DNA of 42,452 nucleotides from Thiotrichaceae bacterium (GCA_026988095.1 JALSLX010000113.1:1-42452); one strand, 5' to 3'. Shown: positions 1-8,590, counted from the first letter of the stretch. Numbers and translations: made by a program. The notes: generated by a model not told the origin, from the letters alone.

Positions 1-51
1 ACTCAAGGCCTCGATATTATTGATCATGAAGAACGTGGCTACGACCTATAA
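1..51 (+). CDS. C-terminal end of an ammonium transporter (Amt/AmtB family), partial
   Basis: The window opens inside an open frame of 16 codons that ends in TAA at 49-51. The readable tail is GLDIIDHEERGYDL. Amt/AmtB ammonium channels typically end in a motif of the form GLDxxxHGExAY, where this cytoplasmic tail contacts the regulatory PII protein GlnK. The match in spacing and residues (G-L-D, H-E-E, Y) is good, but only 16 residues are visible, so the assignment rests on this motif alone. The rest of the gene lies outside the window. A C-tract palindrome follows in the convergent gap before the MOSC gene. Confidence 0.6.
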   Translation, partial: TQGLDIIDHEERGYDL

Positions 52-116
52 ATGGCAACTTCCACCTGAATTCGGTGAAAAACAGCTGAAAAATGATAAA
101 TATAGCTAATTTTACT

Positions 117-197
117 AGCCACCCCCCCTCTTTTTCGTTGATTTGTGTTTTTGGGAGACTTAACGTACAAATCATCGAAAAAAGGGGGAGATGGGTA
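117..197. repeat. C-tract palindrome, copy 1
   Basis: Left arm starts GCCACCCCCC and carries the core TTTTTCGTTGATTTGT (131-146). The right arm has ACAAATCATCGAAAAA (167-182) followed by a G-run and ATGGG. The core arms pair with one mismatch around a spacer of about 20 bases. The outer ends are bounded by TA (ctagcc / gggtaa). The copy sits between the convergent amt and MOSC genes. It belongs to the same family as the elements at 7555, 21371, 25065, 28346 and 40556. Confidence 0.85.
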
Positions 198-226
198 ATA
201 AAATATTAGCTTTGTCAGTATTTACA

Positions 227-1042
227 CTATGAAATAATCACTTCATCGCCTACTTTCAAGCTTCCCAGCTGATCGTGCACAATATTCATTCCAAAATAGA
301 CATTATTATCCCACTTTCGATATTCACCGAGTGTTTCTAATGGCTCTTTACCTGTGCGCTCACCTGTTAGCGGGTCAACTGTAGTCAAAATACAGCGACG
401 GCATAACGTTACCCCTCGCATAGCAATATCTGCAATGCTTAAACTTTCCCATTTATCTTCCGCGAATGCATCACAGCCTGCCACTACAATATTGGGACGA
501 AAGCGCGTCATTGTTACTCTATCTTCACCCTTTGCTTCTAGCTTTTTATTTAAGTCTGCTAATGATGCTTCTGAAATTACTAACATTGGAAAAGCATCGG
601 CAAAACCTGTTCTGTCTCCTTCTTTTGCATAATCGAGTGGACATTGGCGTATTTCATCGTCTGCAATATGCACAAAATGACAATCAACCCCTAAGGCATC
701 ACTCAGCCAAGCATCACTCTCATCACCCACTCTTTGTGCTGTGACCGTATCTTTCCAAATTTTCACCTGCATCGTTTCAGTATCTGCACTAAGTTCTGGC
801 ACCTGATAATCCTCTTTGCCTTCCATGCTTAATATTAACCGACCCTCTTTGAGTGAGGTTGATATCAATGCCATTTGCGGATATCGCCTCTGCGTGAGAA
901 ACAAGCCATCAGGTGCAACCACCATCCAACGACGATCATATTTTAACCCCATGCTATCTAACTCAGATGATTGTAGAGAAATACCTGCTAATGATTTAAC
1001 AGGATAAATGGTTAATTCTGTAATCTTAATGCTTTGTGCCAT
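227..1042 (-). CDS. MOSC domain protein (YcbX/mARC-like molybdenum-cofactor protein)
   Basis: A 271-residue protein with an N-terminal MOSC beta-barrel domain (about residues 5-125; YPVKSLAG at 13-20) followed by a MOSC domain. The segment CRRCILTTVDPLTG (214-227) contains the conserved Cys (C217) that in mARC proteins ligates the molybdenum cofactor; mARC/YcbX enzymes reduce N-hydroxylated compounds. Escherichia coli YcbX has an extra C-terminal 2Fe-2S ferredoxin domain that is absent here, so an external electron donor would be needed. I chose the ATG at 1042 because GAGG lies five bases upstream and the family alignment begins at MAQSIKITEL. An upstream in-frame start at 1114 adds 24 unconvincing residues. 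The gene diverges from the SQR-like gene. Confidence 0.85.
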   Translation of the reverse strand: MAQSIKITELTIYPVKSLAGISLQSSELDSMGLKYDRRWMVVAPDGLFLTQRRYPQMALISTSLKEGRLILSMEGKEDYQVPELSADTETMQVKIWKDTVTAQRVGDESDAWLSDALGVDCHFVHIADDEIRQCPLDYAKEGDRTGFADAFPMLVISEASLADLNKKLEAKGEDRVTMTRFRPNIVVAGCDAFAEDKWESLSIADIAMRGVTLCRRCILTTVDPLTGERTGKEPLETLGEYRKWDNNVYFGMNIVHDQLGSLKVGDEVIIS

Positions 1043-1151
1043 ACTTACCTCAGACCATTGATTATTATCAGTGACGAGTGAATCTCTTGTATATAAGATA
1101 TTGCTAATATACAATTAACCCCTTCTAATACAGATAAAATAATACACCGTT

Positions 1152-2288
1152 ATGACTACAAAAATCACAATTATTGGCGCAGGTTTTGCTGCACTCACCG
1201 CGATAAAAGAAATTCGTAAACGTGATAAACACATTGGTATCACGCTAATTGCTCCTAAAGCTGAATTTATCTATCTACCAAGCTTGATTTGGATTCCATC
1301 GGGGCAGCGAAGTGGTGATGATTTGCGCATTGACCTTATCGCCTTCTTTAAAAAGAACAACGTGACATTTCACGCGGGCATGGTGACAGGCATCAAAGAT
1401 GAAGGTCGAACGGTCATAACCGATAATGGTGATATACAGAATGATGCCTTGCTGATTGCCAGCGGTGGACGCTTTATCAAAAAATTACCCGGTATCGAAA
1501 ATGCCATTACTATCTGTGAAGGCATCGAAGCCGCCGAGAAAATGCGCGATAAAATAAAAAGTATGGATGGTGGAACGATTACATTAGGCTTTGGCGGCAA
1601 CCCTAAAGAGCCATCAGCTATGCGTGGCGGCCCTATGTTTGAGCTACTCTTTGGTTTGGATACACAACTGCGTCAAGAAGGCCGCCGTGATAAATTTAAA
1701 ATTATATTTTTCAGCCCTGCTAAAAAGCCAGGAGCACGTTTAGGTGAAGGTGCGGTAAAAGGTATTCTTGGGCAAATGGATAAACGTGGAATCGAAACGC
1801 ATCTTGGTCATAAAATGAAAGGCTTCACTGCCAATAAAGTAACTACCGAAGGTGGAGAAATTGATACTGATCTCATCATCTTTATGCCTGGCATGACAGG
1901 CCCAAGCTTTGCGCTCAATACCGCAATGCCACTTAGTCCTGGCGGACTTATCCAATCAAATATGAATTGTAGCGTTGAGGGGTTTGAACACGTTTATGTG
2001 GCTGGTGATGCAGGCAGCTTCCCTGGCCCAGATTGGAAACCGAAACAAGCACACATGGCTGATTTACAAGCCGTTGCAGCAATCAACAATATGCTGGATG
2101 GCTTAGAAGGCAATGCAGCGACGCATACCTTTAAGTATGAACTGGCTTGTATTATTGATTCAAACGACAAAGGCACGTTAGCGTACCGTACTGAAAAACG
2201 TACACTGGTACTTCCACCTTGTCGACTTTTGCATCACACTAAGAAGCTCTTTGAATGGTGGTATTTACGTGGCTATAAAAATCCTTAA
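1152..2288 (+). CDS. FAD/NAD(P)-dependent oxidoreductase, sulfide:quinone oxidoreductase-like
   Basis: 378 residues of the two-dinucleotide-binding-domain flavoprotein family. The N-terminal FAD Rossmann motif IGAGFA is at 8-13, and the second FAD motif VYVAGDAGSF is at 291-300. Between them, FGGNPKEPSAMRGGPMFELL (147-166) replaces a classical NADH-binding fingerprint and is typical of sulfide:quinone oxidoreductase-like proteins that pass electrons to quinone. Cysteines are at 122, 283, 333 and 357. Canonical SQR needs two redox-active cysteines, and which of these correspond cannot be decided by eye. The C-terminus has aromatic and basic residues (LFEWWYLRGY), consistent with peripheral membrane attachment. 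A radical SAM gene follows 39 bases downstream on the same strand. Sulfide oxidation is inferred; another flavoprotein of this fold is possible. Confidence 0.75.
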   Translation: MTTKITIIGAGFAALTAIKEIRKRDKHIGITLIAPKAEFIYLPSLIWIPSGQRSGDDLRIDLIAFFKKNNVTFHAGMVTGIKDEGRTVITDNGDIQNDALLIASGGRFIKKLPGIENAITICEGIEAAEKMRDKIKSMDGGTITLGFGGNPKEPSAMRGGPMFELLFGLDTQLRQEGRRDKFKIIFFSPAKKPGARLGEGAVKGILGQMDKRGIETHLGHKMKGFTANKVTTEGGEIDTDLIIFMPGMTGPSFALNTAMPLSPGGLIQSNMNCSVEGFEHVYVAGDAGSFPGPDWKPKQAHMADLQAVAAINNMLDGLEGNAATHTFKYELACIIDSNDKGTLAYRTEKRTLVLPPCRLLHHTKKLFEWWYLRGYKNP

Positions 2289-2327
2289 CATTACCTCTAA
2301 CATCACCCCTAACATAAATAAGAGCCC

Positions 2328-3227
2328 ATGTTTTTAGAGCCCCCAGTAGACTATATTCAGCCTGTCTTTCGCCCACCTAGCGAAGGGCGGTCGCTGATAT
2401 TACAAGTCACCAATGGCTGTAGCTGGAACAACTGTACCTTTTGCGAAATGTACACCGCACCACAAAAAAAGTTTGCGCCAAAAGCAGAAGATAAAGTCAT
2501 TGAAGAAATCAAACGCTGTGGTGAGCAACTGATAAAAACACGCAGGGTATTTTTAGGTGATGGCGATGCTATGGCATTGTCTTTTCGCCGACTTAAAACT
2601 ATTTTAAAAGCCATTAAACAACATTTACCCACTGTTACGCGCGTTTCGAGCTACTGCTTGCCCAGAAACCTTAAATATAAAACGGTCGAAGAACTCAAAG
2701 AGCTTCGCGAGTTAGGATTATCACTAATATATATTGGCGCAGAATCAGGCGACAATACTGTTTTAGAAAAAATCAATAAAGGCGAAACTTTTGAAACCAC
2801 CCGCGATGCGATTCTCAAAGCTAAGGAAGCACATATCAAAACATCCGTTATGATTATCAACGGAATGGGTGGACATGAATATTCACAACAGCACGCTATA
2901 AATTCAGCAAAGCTAGTTAATGCAACTCAACCTGATTATCTCGCCACACTCGTGCTATTTTTTAGTAGCGGAAAAGAAAAGGTAGAAGCGGGCTTTGGTG
3001 GAACATTCACTCCATTAAACACGGCTGAATTATGCGAAGAAATACGAACATTTATCGAGCATACCGATTTAGATAAATCTATTTTCAGAAGTGACCATGT
3101 TTCAAATCACTTGGTTTTAAAAGGTGTTTTAGGTAAGGATAAGCAAGCAATGCTTGATGAAATTGATGATGCAATTGCACACTTTAAAAATCACCCAGAC
3201 ATTGCGCACAATCCTTCCGTTTTTTAG
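2328..3227 (+). CDS. Radical SAM protein with CX4CX2C cluster motif
   Basis: 299 residues. The motif NGCSWNNCTFCEMY places cysteines at 31, 36 and 39 (CX4CX2C), one residue longer in the first gap than the standard CX3CX2C motif that binds the 4Fe-4S cluster and S-adenosylmethionine. Downstream features fit an Elp3/MiaB-type radical SAM barrel: LGDGDAMAL (about 77-85), the SSYCLPRNL strand and YIGAESGDNTVLEKINKG (about 135-152). No additional cluster-binding domain or B12 domain is visible, and the substrate is unknown. An AAGAG ribosome site precedes the ATG. The stop codon overlaps the convergent carbonic anhydrase stop (3224-3227), and the gene probably shares a transcript with the SQR-like gene. 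Confidence 0.85.
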   Translation: MFLEPPVDYIQPVFRPPSEGRSLILQVTNGCSWNNCTFCEMYTAPQKKFAPKAEDKVIEEIKRCGEQLIKTRRVFLGDGDAMALSFRRLKTILKAIKQHLPTVTRVSSYCLPRNLKYKTVEELKELRELGLSLIYIGAESGDNTVLEKINKGETFETTRDAILKAKEAHIKTSVMIINGMGGHEYSQQHAINSAKLVNATQPDYLATLVLFFSSGKEKVEAGFGGTFTPLNTAELCEEIRTFIEHTDLDKSIFRSDHVSNHLVLKGVLGKDKQAMLDEIDDAIAHFKNHPDIAHNPSVF

Positions 3228-3862
3228 TAATCTGCAGAAGCACTATCTATTTTTGCGTATAACTCCTCAGGTGAAGAAATACACACATCCATATCTTTTA
3301 AGATGCCGTCATGAATACCATAAACCCAGCCATGTACACTAAGCTCATCACCTCTTTTCCATGCACGCTGGACAATGGTTGAGTTGCAAACATTGGTTAC
3401 TTGCTCAACCACATTCAATTCACACAATAAATCTTCTTTTTCTTGAGTATTCAAGCCTTTGAATTTATCAGCATGAAAACGGTTTACATCTTTTATGTGG
3501 CGCAACCAATTATCGATTAAGCCGTGTTCACAAGAATCTAAAGCCGCTTTTATTCCTCCACAACCATAATGCCCACACACAATAATATGTTTTACCTTAA
3601 GAACATCGACTGCATATTGAATCACAGAAAGGCAGTTTAAATCTGTATGAACAACCACATTTGCAATGTTTCGATGTACAAAAACCTCGCCTGGAGGCAA
3701 ATTAATAATTTGATTAGCTGGGACGCGGCTATCCGCACAACCAATCCAAAGGTATTCTGGAGCTTGTTGCTCAGATAGCTTTAAAAAGAAATCAGATTGC
3801 TCTTCTTTCACTTTACTTGCCCATACACGATTTCTTTCGAAGATATGCTGTAATTTATCCAT
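3224..3862 (-). CDS. can: Beta-class carbonic anhydrase
   Basis: 212 residues. Interconverts CO2 and bicarbonate in the cytoplasm. The zinc ligands are at exactly the same positions as in E. coli Can: C42 and D44 in CADSRVP, H98 and C101 in HYGCGG, with R46 pairing with D44. Length is close to the family norm of about 220. The ATG at 3862 is the only sensible start and has AGAGAA upstream. The 3' end overlaps that of the convergent radical SAM gene by four bases. A half-copy of a REP-like sequence lies upstream, between this gene and the 3' end of dnaE. Confidence 0.95.
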   Translation of the reverse strand: MDKLQHIFERNRVWASKVKEEQSDFFLKLSEQQAPEYLWIGCADSRVPANQIINLPPGEVFVHRNIANVVVHTDLNCLSVIQYAVDVLKVKHIIVCGHYGCGGIKAALDSCEHGLIDNWLRHIKDVNRFHADKFKGLNTQEKEDLLCELNVVEQVTNVCNSTIVQRAWKRGDELSVHGWVYGIHDGILKDMDVCISSPEELYAKIDSASADY

Positions 3863-3907
3863 TATCTGATTCTCTTTTATTATTTATATCACTGATTATG
3901 TGAGTGT

Positions 3908-3945
3908 GATTTATCATGCCCCCACACCCTTCGACGATGTGGCAT
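3908..3945. repeat. Partial REP-like sequence (CTTCGAC family)
   Basis: The stretch ATCATGCCCCCACACC followed by CTTCGACGATG resembles the reverse complement of the element at 39912-39935 (ACATGCTCCCCACATT followed by CTTCGACTACG) at about 21 of 27 positions. Only one half seems to be present. It lies in the gap between the dnaE 3' end and the carbonic anhydrase start. Confidence 0.45.
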
Positions 3946-3977
3946 ACATTTAATACGCCCCATTAGTTTTGGAACTG

Positions 3978-6900
3978 TTAATACAAAAGATTAACTTTAT
4001 CCTCACCCAAAACTTTTCTCAAACGCTTTATATCATCATCTGCCAACGGCGCGCTCACATCTGCTCCCAAACGTAGTTCTGCTTTTTCATTGTCTGTTTC
4101 ATATTTTACATAAACAGGACAGATATCTCTCTGCATTTGGTCTTGCTTTTGTGTATTTTGGATATGAGTAGGAAGAAGTTCATCCAACTTATCTAGCAAA
4201 CCATTTGCCGTCTGGCTCTTATCAATATTCAACTGTAAGCGCCGTAAGAACTTATTTCGAGCACCTTCCATATTGAGCAAAATATTGGCATAAAAGCGAA
4301 TATCGCTCGTACCGTAAAGTGTATTCAGCGTGCCTTCGACAACTAACATTTCTTCTTTTATTAATAGATGCTCAAACAGTTCTATATTTTTATCGTAGAT
4401 CCTAAACTCATAATAACCTGTTTTATCGTCTAGAACGATAGTAGCCATTTTCCCACGGTCAGTCGCTCTTATACTTACAGATGATATTAAACCAACCAAA
4501 GTTGTCGGTTTTTTCTGATATTTAGTTTTCCCATCATCTTCCGCCATTTGTCTCAGTGAACGTGATCTTAGTTGTTTGACCTCTTCCTCATAAGCATCTA
4601 TCGGATGTCCTGTGAGGTATAAGCCAATAGCTAACTTTTCGATTCTTAATCGTGTTTTATCATCCCATTCTTCCAGCCTAGGGGTGACTTTTTCATCTTG
4701 TGTGACGGCTACTGAACCACCGAATAAATCATTCTGCCCGATCTCTTCATCGCGGTGCTGCTGGTTAGCGATGCGGACAATTTCTGGCAAGCCTTCAAAT
4801 AGACTATTTCGATTTATCCCTAAAGTATCAAACGCACCTGCTTTAATCAGCGTTTCTAAAATACGTTTAGATATTTTACGTGATTTAACTCGCTGACACA
4901 TTTCTGCCATTGATTGGTACGGACCATTAGCATTACGCTCATCAATAATTTCAGCAATTGCGCTTTCGCCTGCTCCTTTTATTGCGCCTAGGCCGAAGAT
5001 AACATTCCCCTCGTGCTCACTGATAAACTTGTATTCTGAGCGGTTAATATCAGGTGGCACAACCTCTAAACCAAATTGCTGACAATCATCTACAAAGATT
5101 ACAACTTTGTCGGTATTATCCATATCAGCCGATAAAACCGCCGCCATAAATGCTGCAGGGTAATGCGCTTTTAACCAAATAGTTTGATACGAAACCAAGG
5201 CATAAGCGGCAGAGTGAGATTTGTTAAAACCATACTCGGCAAACAACTCCATAAGGTCAAATATTTCAGTTGCATTGGCAGGCTCTACATTATTTTTACC
5301 TGAGCCTTCCATAAAAATAGAACGCTGTTTCGCCATTTCTTCAGGCTTCTTTTTACCCATCGCACGACGCAACATATCCGCCCCACCAAGTGAGTAGCCT
5401 GCCAACACCTGTGCAATTTGCATTACCTGCTCTTGGTAAACTATTACACCATAAGTGGGTTTGAGTATTGGCTCTAAATCAGGATGAGGATAAGTAACTT
5501 TTTGGTCACCTTTTTTACGCGCAACAAAGTCATCCACCATGCCCGACTGTAATGGCCCAGGGCGATACAACGCCACCAAGGCGATAATATCTTCGAATAC
5601 ATCAGGGTGAAGTCGCTTGATTAGCTCCTTCATGCCGTGTGATTCTAGCTGGAAAACGGCGGTAGTTTTTGCCGCTTGTAATAGCTCAAATGATTTTTCA
5701 TCATCCAGTGGAATATCTTCAATGCGGATCGGCTCCTCGCCCTTTTTATCTCGCTGAACATTGATACTCTTAACCGCCCAATCAATGATGGTGAGATTAC
5801 GCAAGCCTAAGAAGTCAAATTTGACTAAGCCGACCGCTTCTACATCGTCTTTATCAAATTGGGATACAACACTGCCGCCGCCCTCTTCACAATAAAGCGG
5901 GGTAAAATCTACCAAAGTGCTGGGCGAGATGAGTACACCACCTGCGTGCTTGCCGACATTTCGGGTTAAGCCTTCAAGTTCTAACGCCAAATCCATCAAG
6001 CCTTTAACGTCTTCATCTTCATCATAAAGCAGTTTGAGGTCTGGCTCTTGATCCATCGCTTTGGTGAGCGTCATTTTCATCTCAAACGGGATCAGTTTTG
6101 CGATGCGATCTACAAAACCGTAAGGATGATTCAGGATTCGACCCACATCACGCACCACCGCTTTTGCCGCCATCGAACCGTAGGTGATGATTTGTGAAAC
6201 CTTGTCACGACCGTAAGTGCGCGCAACATAATCGATAACCAAATCACGTTTATCCATACAGAAATCAATATCGAAATCAGGCATGGAGACGCGCTCAGGG
6301 TTTAGGAATCGCTCAAACAGGAGATCATATTTTAAGGGGTCAATATCAGTAATTCTAAGCGCATAAGCGACTACCGACCCTGCACCAGAACCACGACCTG
6401 GACCGACTGGAATATCATTATCTTTTGACCATTGGATAAAGTCAGCAACGATTAAAAAATAACCGGGGAAACCCATGCCGTTGATTACATCTAATTCAAC
6501 TTGCAGGCGCTCATCATAAGGTTTGCGAATTTCTGCAAAGTCATCAGCGCTCGTATCAAATAATTCTTTGTAGCGAAGCTCCATGCCTTTGCGAGATTCT
6601 TCACTGAAAAACTCTGCTTCTGTCATCCCTTCTGGTATTGGGAATTCGGGCAGATAGTTTTTACCCAGCGTTAATTCAACCGTACAGCGCTTGGCAATTT
6701 CTAAAGTATTTTCAATGGCTTCAGGTATATCGCTAAACAGCTCGATCATTTCATCGGCTGATCTTAAATATTGTTGTTCGCTGTAATTTTTAGGGCGACG
6801 CGCATCATCCAATGTGAAGCCATCATGGATGGCCACTCGCGCTTCATGCGCTTCAAAATCTTCTGTTTTTAAAAAGCGAGGGTCATTGGTGGCTACTACG

Positions 6901-7475
6901 GGGATATTTGCTTCACCCGCTAATTTAACAGCGGCGTGCAAATATTCATCTTCGTTTTCTCTACCTGTGCGTTGCAACTCCAGATAATAGCGATTGGGGA
7001 ATACTTTTTGCCATTCTTCTAATCGAATTTTGGCCTCATCTTCATTACCTGCAAGCAGTGAATAACCTACATCACCATCGCGCCCACCAGATAAGGCTAT
7101 CACACCTTCGCTATGATCAATAATCCACTGACGAGTCACTCGTGGTATACCTAATTTCTGCCCTTCCATATAAGCAAGAGAGATTAATTTAGTCACATTG
7201 TGATAGCCCTTATTATTCTGGCAAAGCAGAATCATGTGATAGAGCAACGACTCGTCATCTTCATCTTCGAGCAAAACGTCTACGCCAAAAATGGGTTTTA
7301 AACCCTGTCCTCGCGCCGCACGGTAAAATTTAACCATACCAAATAGGTTATTTTGGTCGGTCATCGCGACAGCAGGCATACCCAGCTCTTCTACTGCTGG
7401 CATAAGCTGTTTGATGCGAATCGTGCTGTCTACGAGCGAATATTCTGTGTGTAATCGGAGGTGAACAAAGCTCAT
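3978..7475 (-). CDS. dnaE: DNA polymerase III alpha subunit
   Basis: 1165 residues, full length (E. coli 1160). Catalytic subunit of the replicative polymerase. The N-terminal PHP domain begins FVHLRLHTEYSLVDS. The polymerase active-site aspartates are in PDFDIDF (D402 and D404, matching E. coli D401 and D403) and in VKFDFLGLR (D554, matching D555). The finger region (YRPGPLQSGMVDDF, GADMLRRAMGKKKPEEM, YGFNKSHSAAYA) is intact. An HhH region and an OB-fold (TLVGLISSVSIRATDRGKMA) follow, with the tau-binding C-terminus ending KVNLLY. The ribosome site is weak. In E. coli dnaE directly follows lpxB-rnhB; here two small genes and a C-tract palindrome intervene, so dnaE may have its own promoter in 7476-7560. 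Confidence 0.98.
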   Translation of the reverse strand: MSFVHLRLHTEYSLVDSTIRIKQLMPAVEELGMPAVAMTDQNNLFGMVKFYRAARGQGLKPIFGVDVLLEDEDDESLLYHMILLCQNNKGYHNVTKLISLAYMEGQKLGIPRVTRQWIIDHSEGVIALSGGRDGDVGYSLLAGNEDEAKIRLEEWQKVFPNRYYLELQRTGRENEDEYLHAAVKLAGEANIPVVATNDPRFLKTEDFEAHEARVAIHDGFTLDDARRPKNYSEQQYLRSADEMIELFSDIPEAIENTLEIAKRCTVELTLGKNYLPEFPIPEGMTEAEFFSEESRKGMELRYKELFDTSADDFAEIRKPYDERLQVELDVINGMGFPGYFLIVADFIQWSKDNDIPVGPGRGSGAGSVVAYALRITDIDPLKYDLLFERFLNPERVSMPDFDIDFCMDKRDLVIDYVARTYGRDKVSQIITYGSMAAKAVVRDVGRILNHPYGFVDRIAKLIPFEMKMTLTKAMDQEPDLKLLYDEDEDVKGLMDLALELEGLTRNVGKHAGGVLISPSTLVDFTPLYCEEGGGSVVSQFDKDDVEAVGLVKFDFLGLRNLTIIDWAVKSINVQRDKKGEEPIRIEDIPLDDEKSFELLQAAKTTAVFQLESHGMKELIKRLHPDVFEDIIALVALYRPGPLQSGMVDDFVARKKGDQKVTYPHPDLEPILKPTYGVIVYQEQVMQIAQVLAGYSLGGADMLRRAMGKKKPEEMAKQRSIFMEGSGKNNVEPANATEIFDLMELFAEYGFNKSHSAAYALVSYQTIWLKAHYPAAFMAAVLSADMDNTDKVVIFVDDCQQFGLEVVPPDINRSEYKFISEHEGNVIFGLGAIKGAGESAIAEIIDERNANGPYQSMAEMCQRVKSRKISKRILETLIKAGAFDTLGINRNSLFEGLPEIVRIANQQHRDEEIGQNDLFGGSVAVTQDEKVTPRLEEWDDKTRLRIEKLAIGLYLTGHPIDAYEEEVKQLRSRSLRQMAEDDGKTKYQKKPTTLVGLISSVSIRATDRGKMATIVLDDKTGYYEFRIYDKNIELFEHLLIKEEMLVVEGTLNTLYGTSDIRFYANILLNMEGARNKFLRRLQLNIDKSQTANGLLDKLDELLPTHIQNTQKQDQMQRDICPVYVKYETDNEKAELRLGADVSAPLADDDIKRLRKVLGEDKVNLLY

Positions 7476-7554
7476 TTAGATGAAAAGTCTCATATAGGAT
7501 CTGAAATAGTCTCAAACAGATATAAAACTGTTTAAATAGTGGCTATTTACTATC

Positions 7555-7633
7555 CCACCCCCCCTGTTTTTCGATGATTTGTACGTGTTTTGGGTATTTT
7601 CACGTACAAATCATCGAAAAACAGGGGGGGTGG
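7555..7633. repeat. C-tract palindrome, copy 2 (perfect 33-bp arms)
   Basis: The left arm 7555-7587 and right arm 7601-7633 are exact reverse complements over 33 bases, around a 13-base loop (7588-7600). The arm begins CCACCCCCCC, continues TGTTTTTCGATGATTTGT and ends ACGTG. It ends three bases before the YkgJ stop codon and lies about 80 bases upstream of dnaE. Because the outer end is a G-run and not a T-run, it does not look like a standard intrinsic terminator. Confidence 0.95.
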
Positions 7634-7636
7634 TCA

Positions 7637-7915
7637 TTAATAATTACTTATTTTCTCACCTGTGAGCTTATTTTCAAATGAAAAACTACAGGTTTTTGCT
7701 ACAGCTTCAAGTTGTGCCGGGCTTCTAGGGAATTTACGACAATTTGGGGGTCTAAACCTGTATATAGAACAGGTATTATTACCTTTTGAATCTGTTTTTA
7801 AAAATGTACAACGCCTTGGTAGCTCACAACACGCACCACATCCGTTACAATGCCCTGTACGCCCCTTTTCCACTGGAAGAATCGATGTAAAAGTACGTCT
7901 TAATTTTGAAATCAT
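7637..7915 (-). CDS. YkgJ-family cysteine-cluster protein (putative Zn/Fe-binding)
   Basis: 92 residues with eight cysteines: C23, C26, C29, C30 (CNGCGACC), C36, C49, C59 and C76. The order CxxCxxCC, then a C after about six residues, then RPPNC, is the YkgJ/CxxCxxCC family pattern, thought to bind a zinc ion or an iron-sulfur cluster; the biochemical role is unknown. It starts four bases after the GST-like gene's stop and so is probably translationally coupled to it. The stop is immediately followed by C-tract palindrome copy 2. The family is often annotated only as hypothetical. Confidence 0.8.
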   Translation of the reverse strand: MISKLRRTFTSILPVEKGRTGHCNGCGACCELPRRCTFLKTDSKGNNTCSIYRFRPPNCRKFPRSPAQLEAVAKTCSFSFENKLTGEKISNY

Positions 7916-7919
7916 ACTA

Positions 7920-8579
7920 TTAAGAGTTTGCAGTATGAATGTAAGTTCCTATTTTCCCCATACGCATTAGCAACATATCGTCAAAACCGTCTACTTTTGA
8001 TTCCTTAATACTTTGACGGGCTAGCAATTCATCTGACCACGTTTTTAGCTTTGGAAAATTTTCTAAAACATTTAAATGACAGTGCTTCTTATAAAATGCT
8101 AATCGGGTAAATAATGGCGCGGCCGATATATCCATTAATGACAGTGCTTCACCATTAAACCAAGGTGTATTTACCATCGCTTTATCCAAGCCTTCTAGAT
8201 TTTTAATTAATGCTTTGATGGCTGCATCTGATGATTCTTTGTCTTTTGCCATCATGATATTAAACGTGTCCATATACATAGGAGAGGTAAACTCCATCCA
8301 TGCTCTATTTTGTGCTTTTTTAATAGGGTCTGCTGGGTGCAACGCGGGCGCATAAACTTCATCTAGGTATTCGCTGATTACAGCCGATTCAAACAAAACC
8401 GTGTCTTCAACTTGAAGAATGGGCACTTTACCCGTTGGCGATAAGGCTAAAAACCACTCTGGCGGATCATAAACATCAATGTATTCAATATCGTAATCTA
8501 CGCCTTTTTCTTTTAGTAAAATAACACTACGCTGGACATAAGGGCAGAGTTTAAAACTGATTAGCTTTGGTTTTGACAT
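7920..8579 (-). CDS. Glutathione S-transferase-like protein
   Basis: 219 residues. The N-terminal thioredoxin-like domain (1-80) has the motif LCPYVQRS with Cys12, as in Omega/SspA-type members that use Cys where other GSTs use Tyr or Ser. SPTGKVPILQVED (about 48-60) carries the cis-proline, and LFESAVISEYLDE (about 63-75) carries the glutathione-binding Glu-Ser pair. The C-terminal alpha-helical domain includes WFNGEALSLMDISAAPLFTR, the usual N-capping box. Lies 11 bases after rnhB in the envelope/replication operon. The substrate is unknown; a stringent-starvation-like role cannot be excluded but is not shown. Confidence 0.85.
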   Translation of the reverse strand: MSKPKLISFKLCPYVQRSVILLKEKGVDYDIEYIDVYDPPEWFLALSPTGKVPILQVEDTVLFESAVISEYLDEVYAPALHPADPIKKAQNRAWMEFTSPMYMDTFNIMMAKDKESSDAAIKALIKNLEGLDKAMVNTPWFNGEALSLMDISAAPLFTRLAFYKKHCHLNVLENFPKLKTWSDELLARQSIKESKVDGFDDMLLMRMGKIGTYIHTANS

Positions 8580-8590
8580 TTTGAATACCT

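Noticed and set aside
7555-7633. Intrinsic terminator or G-quadruplex interpretation of the C-tract palindromes
   Set aside because: The hairpins end in G- or C-runs without a U-tract, occur in divergent gaps too, and provide only two G-runs per strand arm, short of the four needed for a standard quadruplex.
7662-7970. 102-codon plus-strand open frame
   Set aside because: Antisense shadow of the YkgJ-like gene, whose cysteine pattern on the minus strand is clear.
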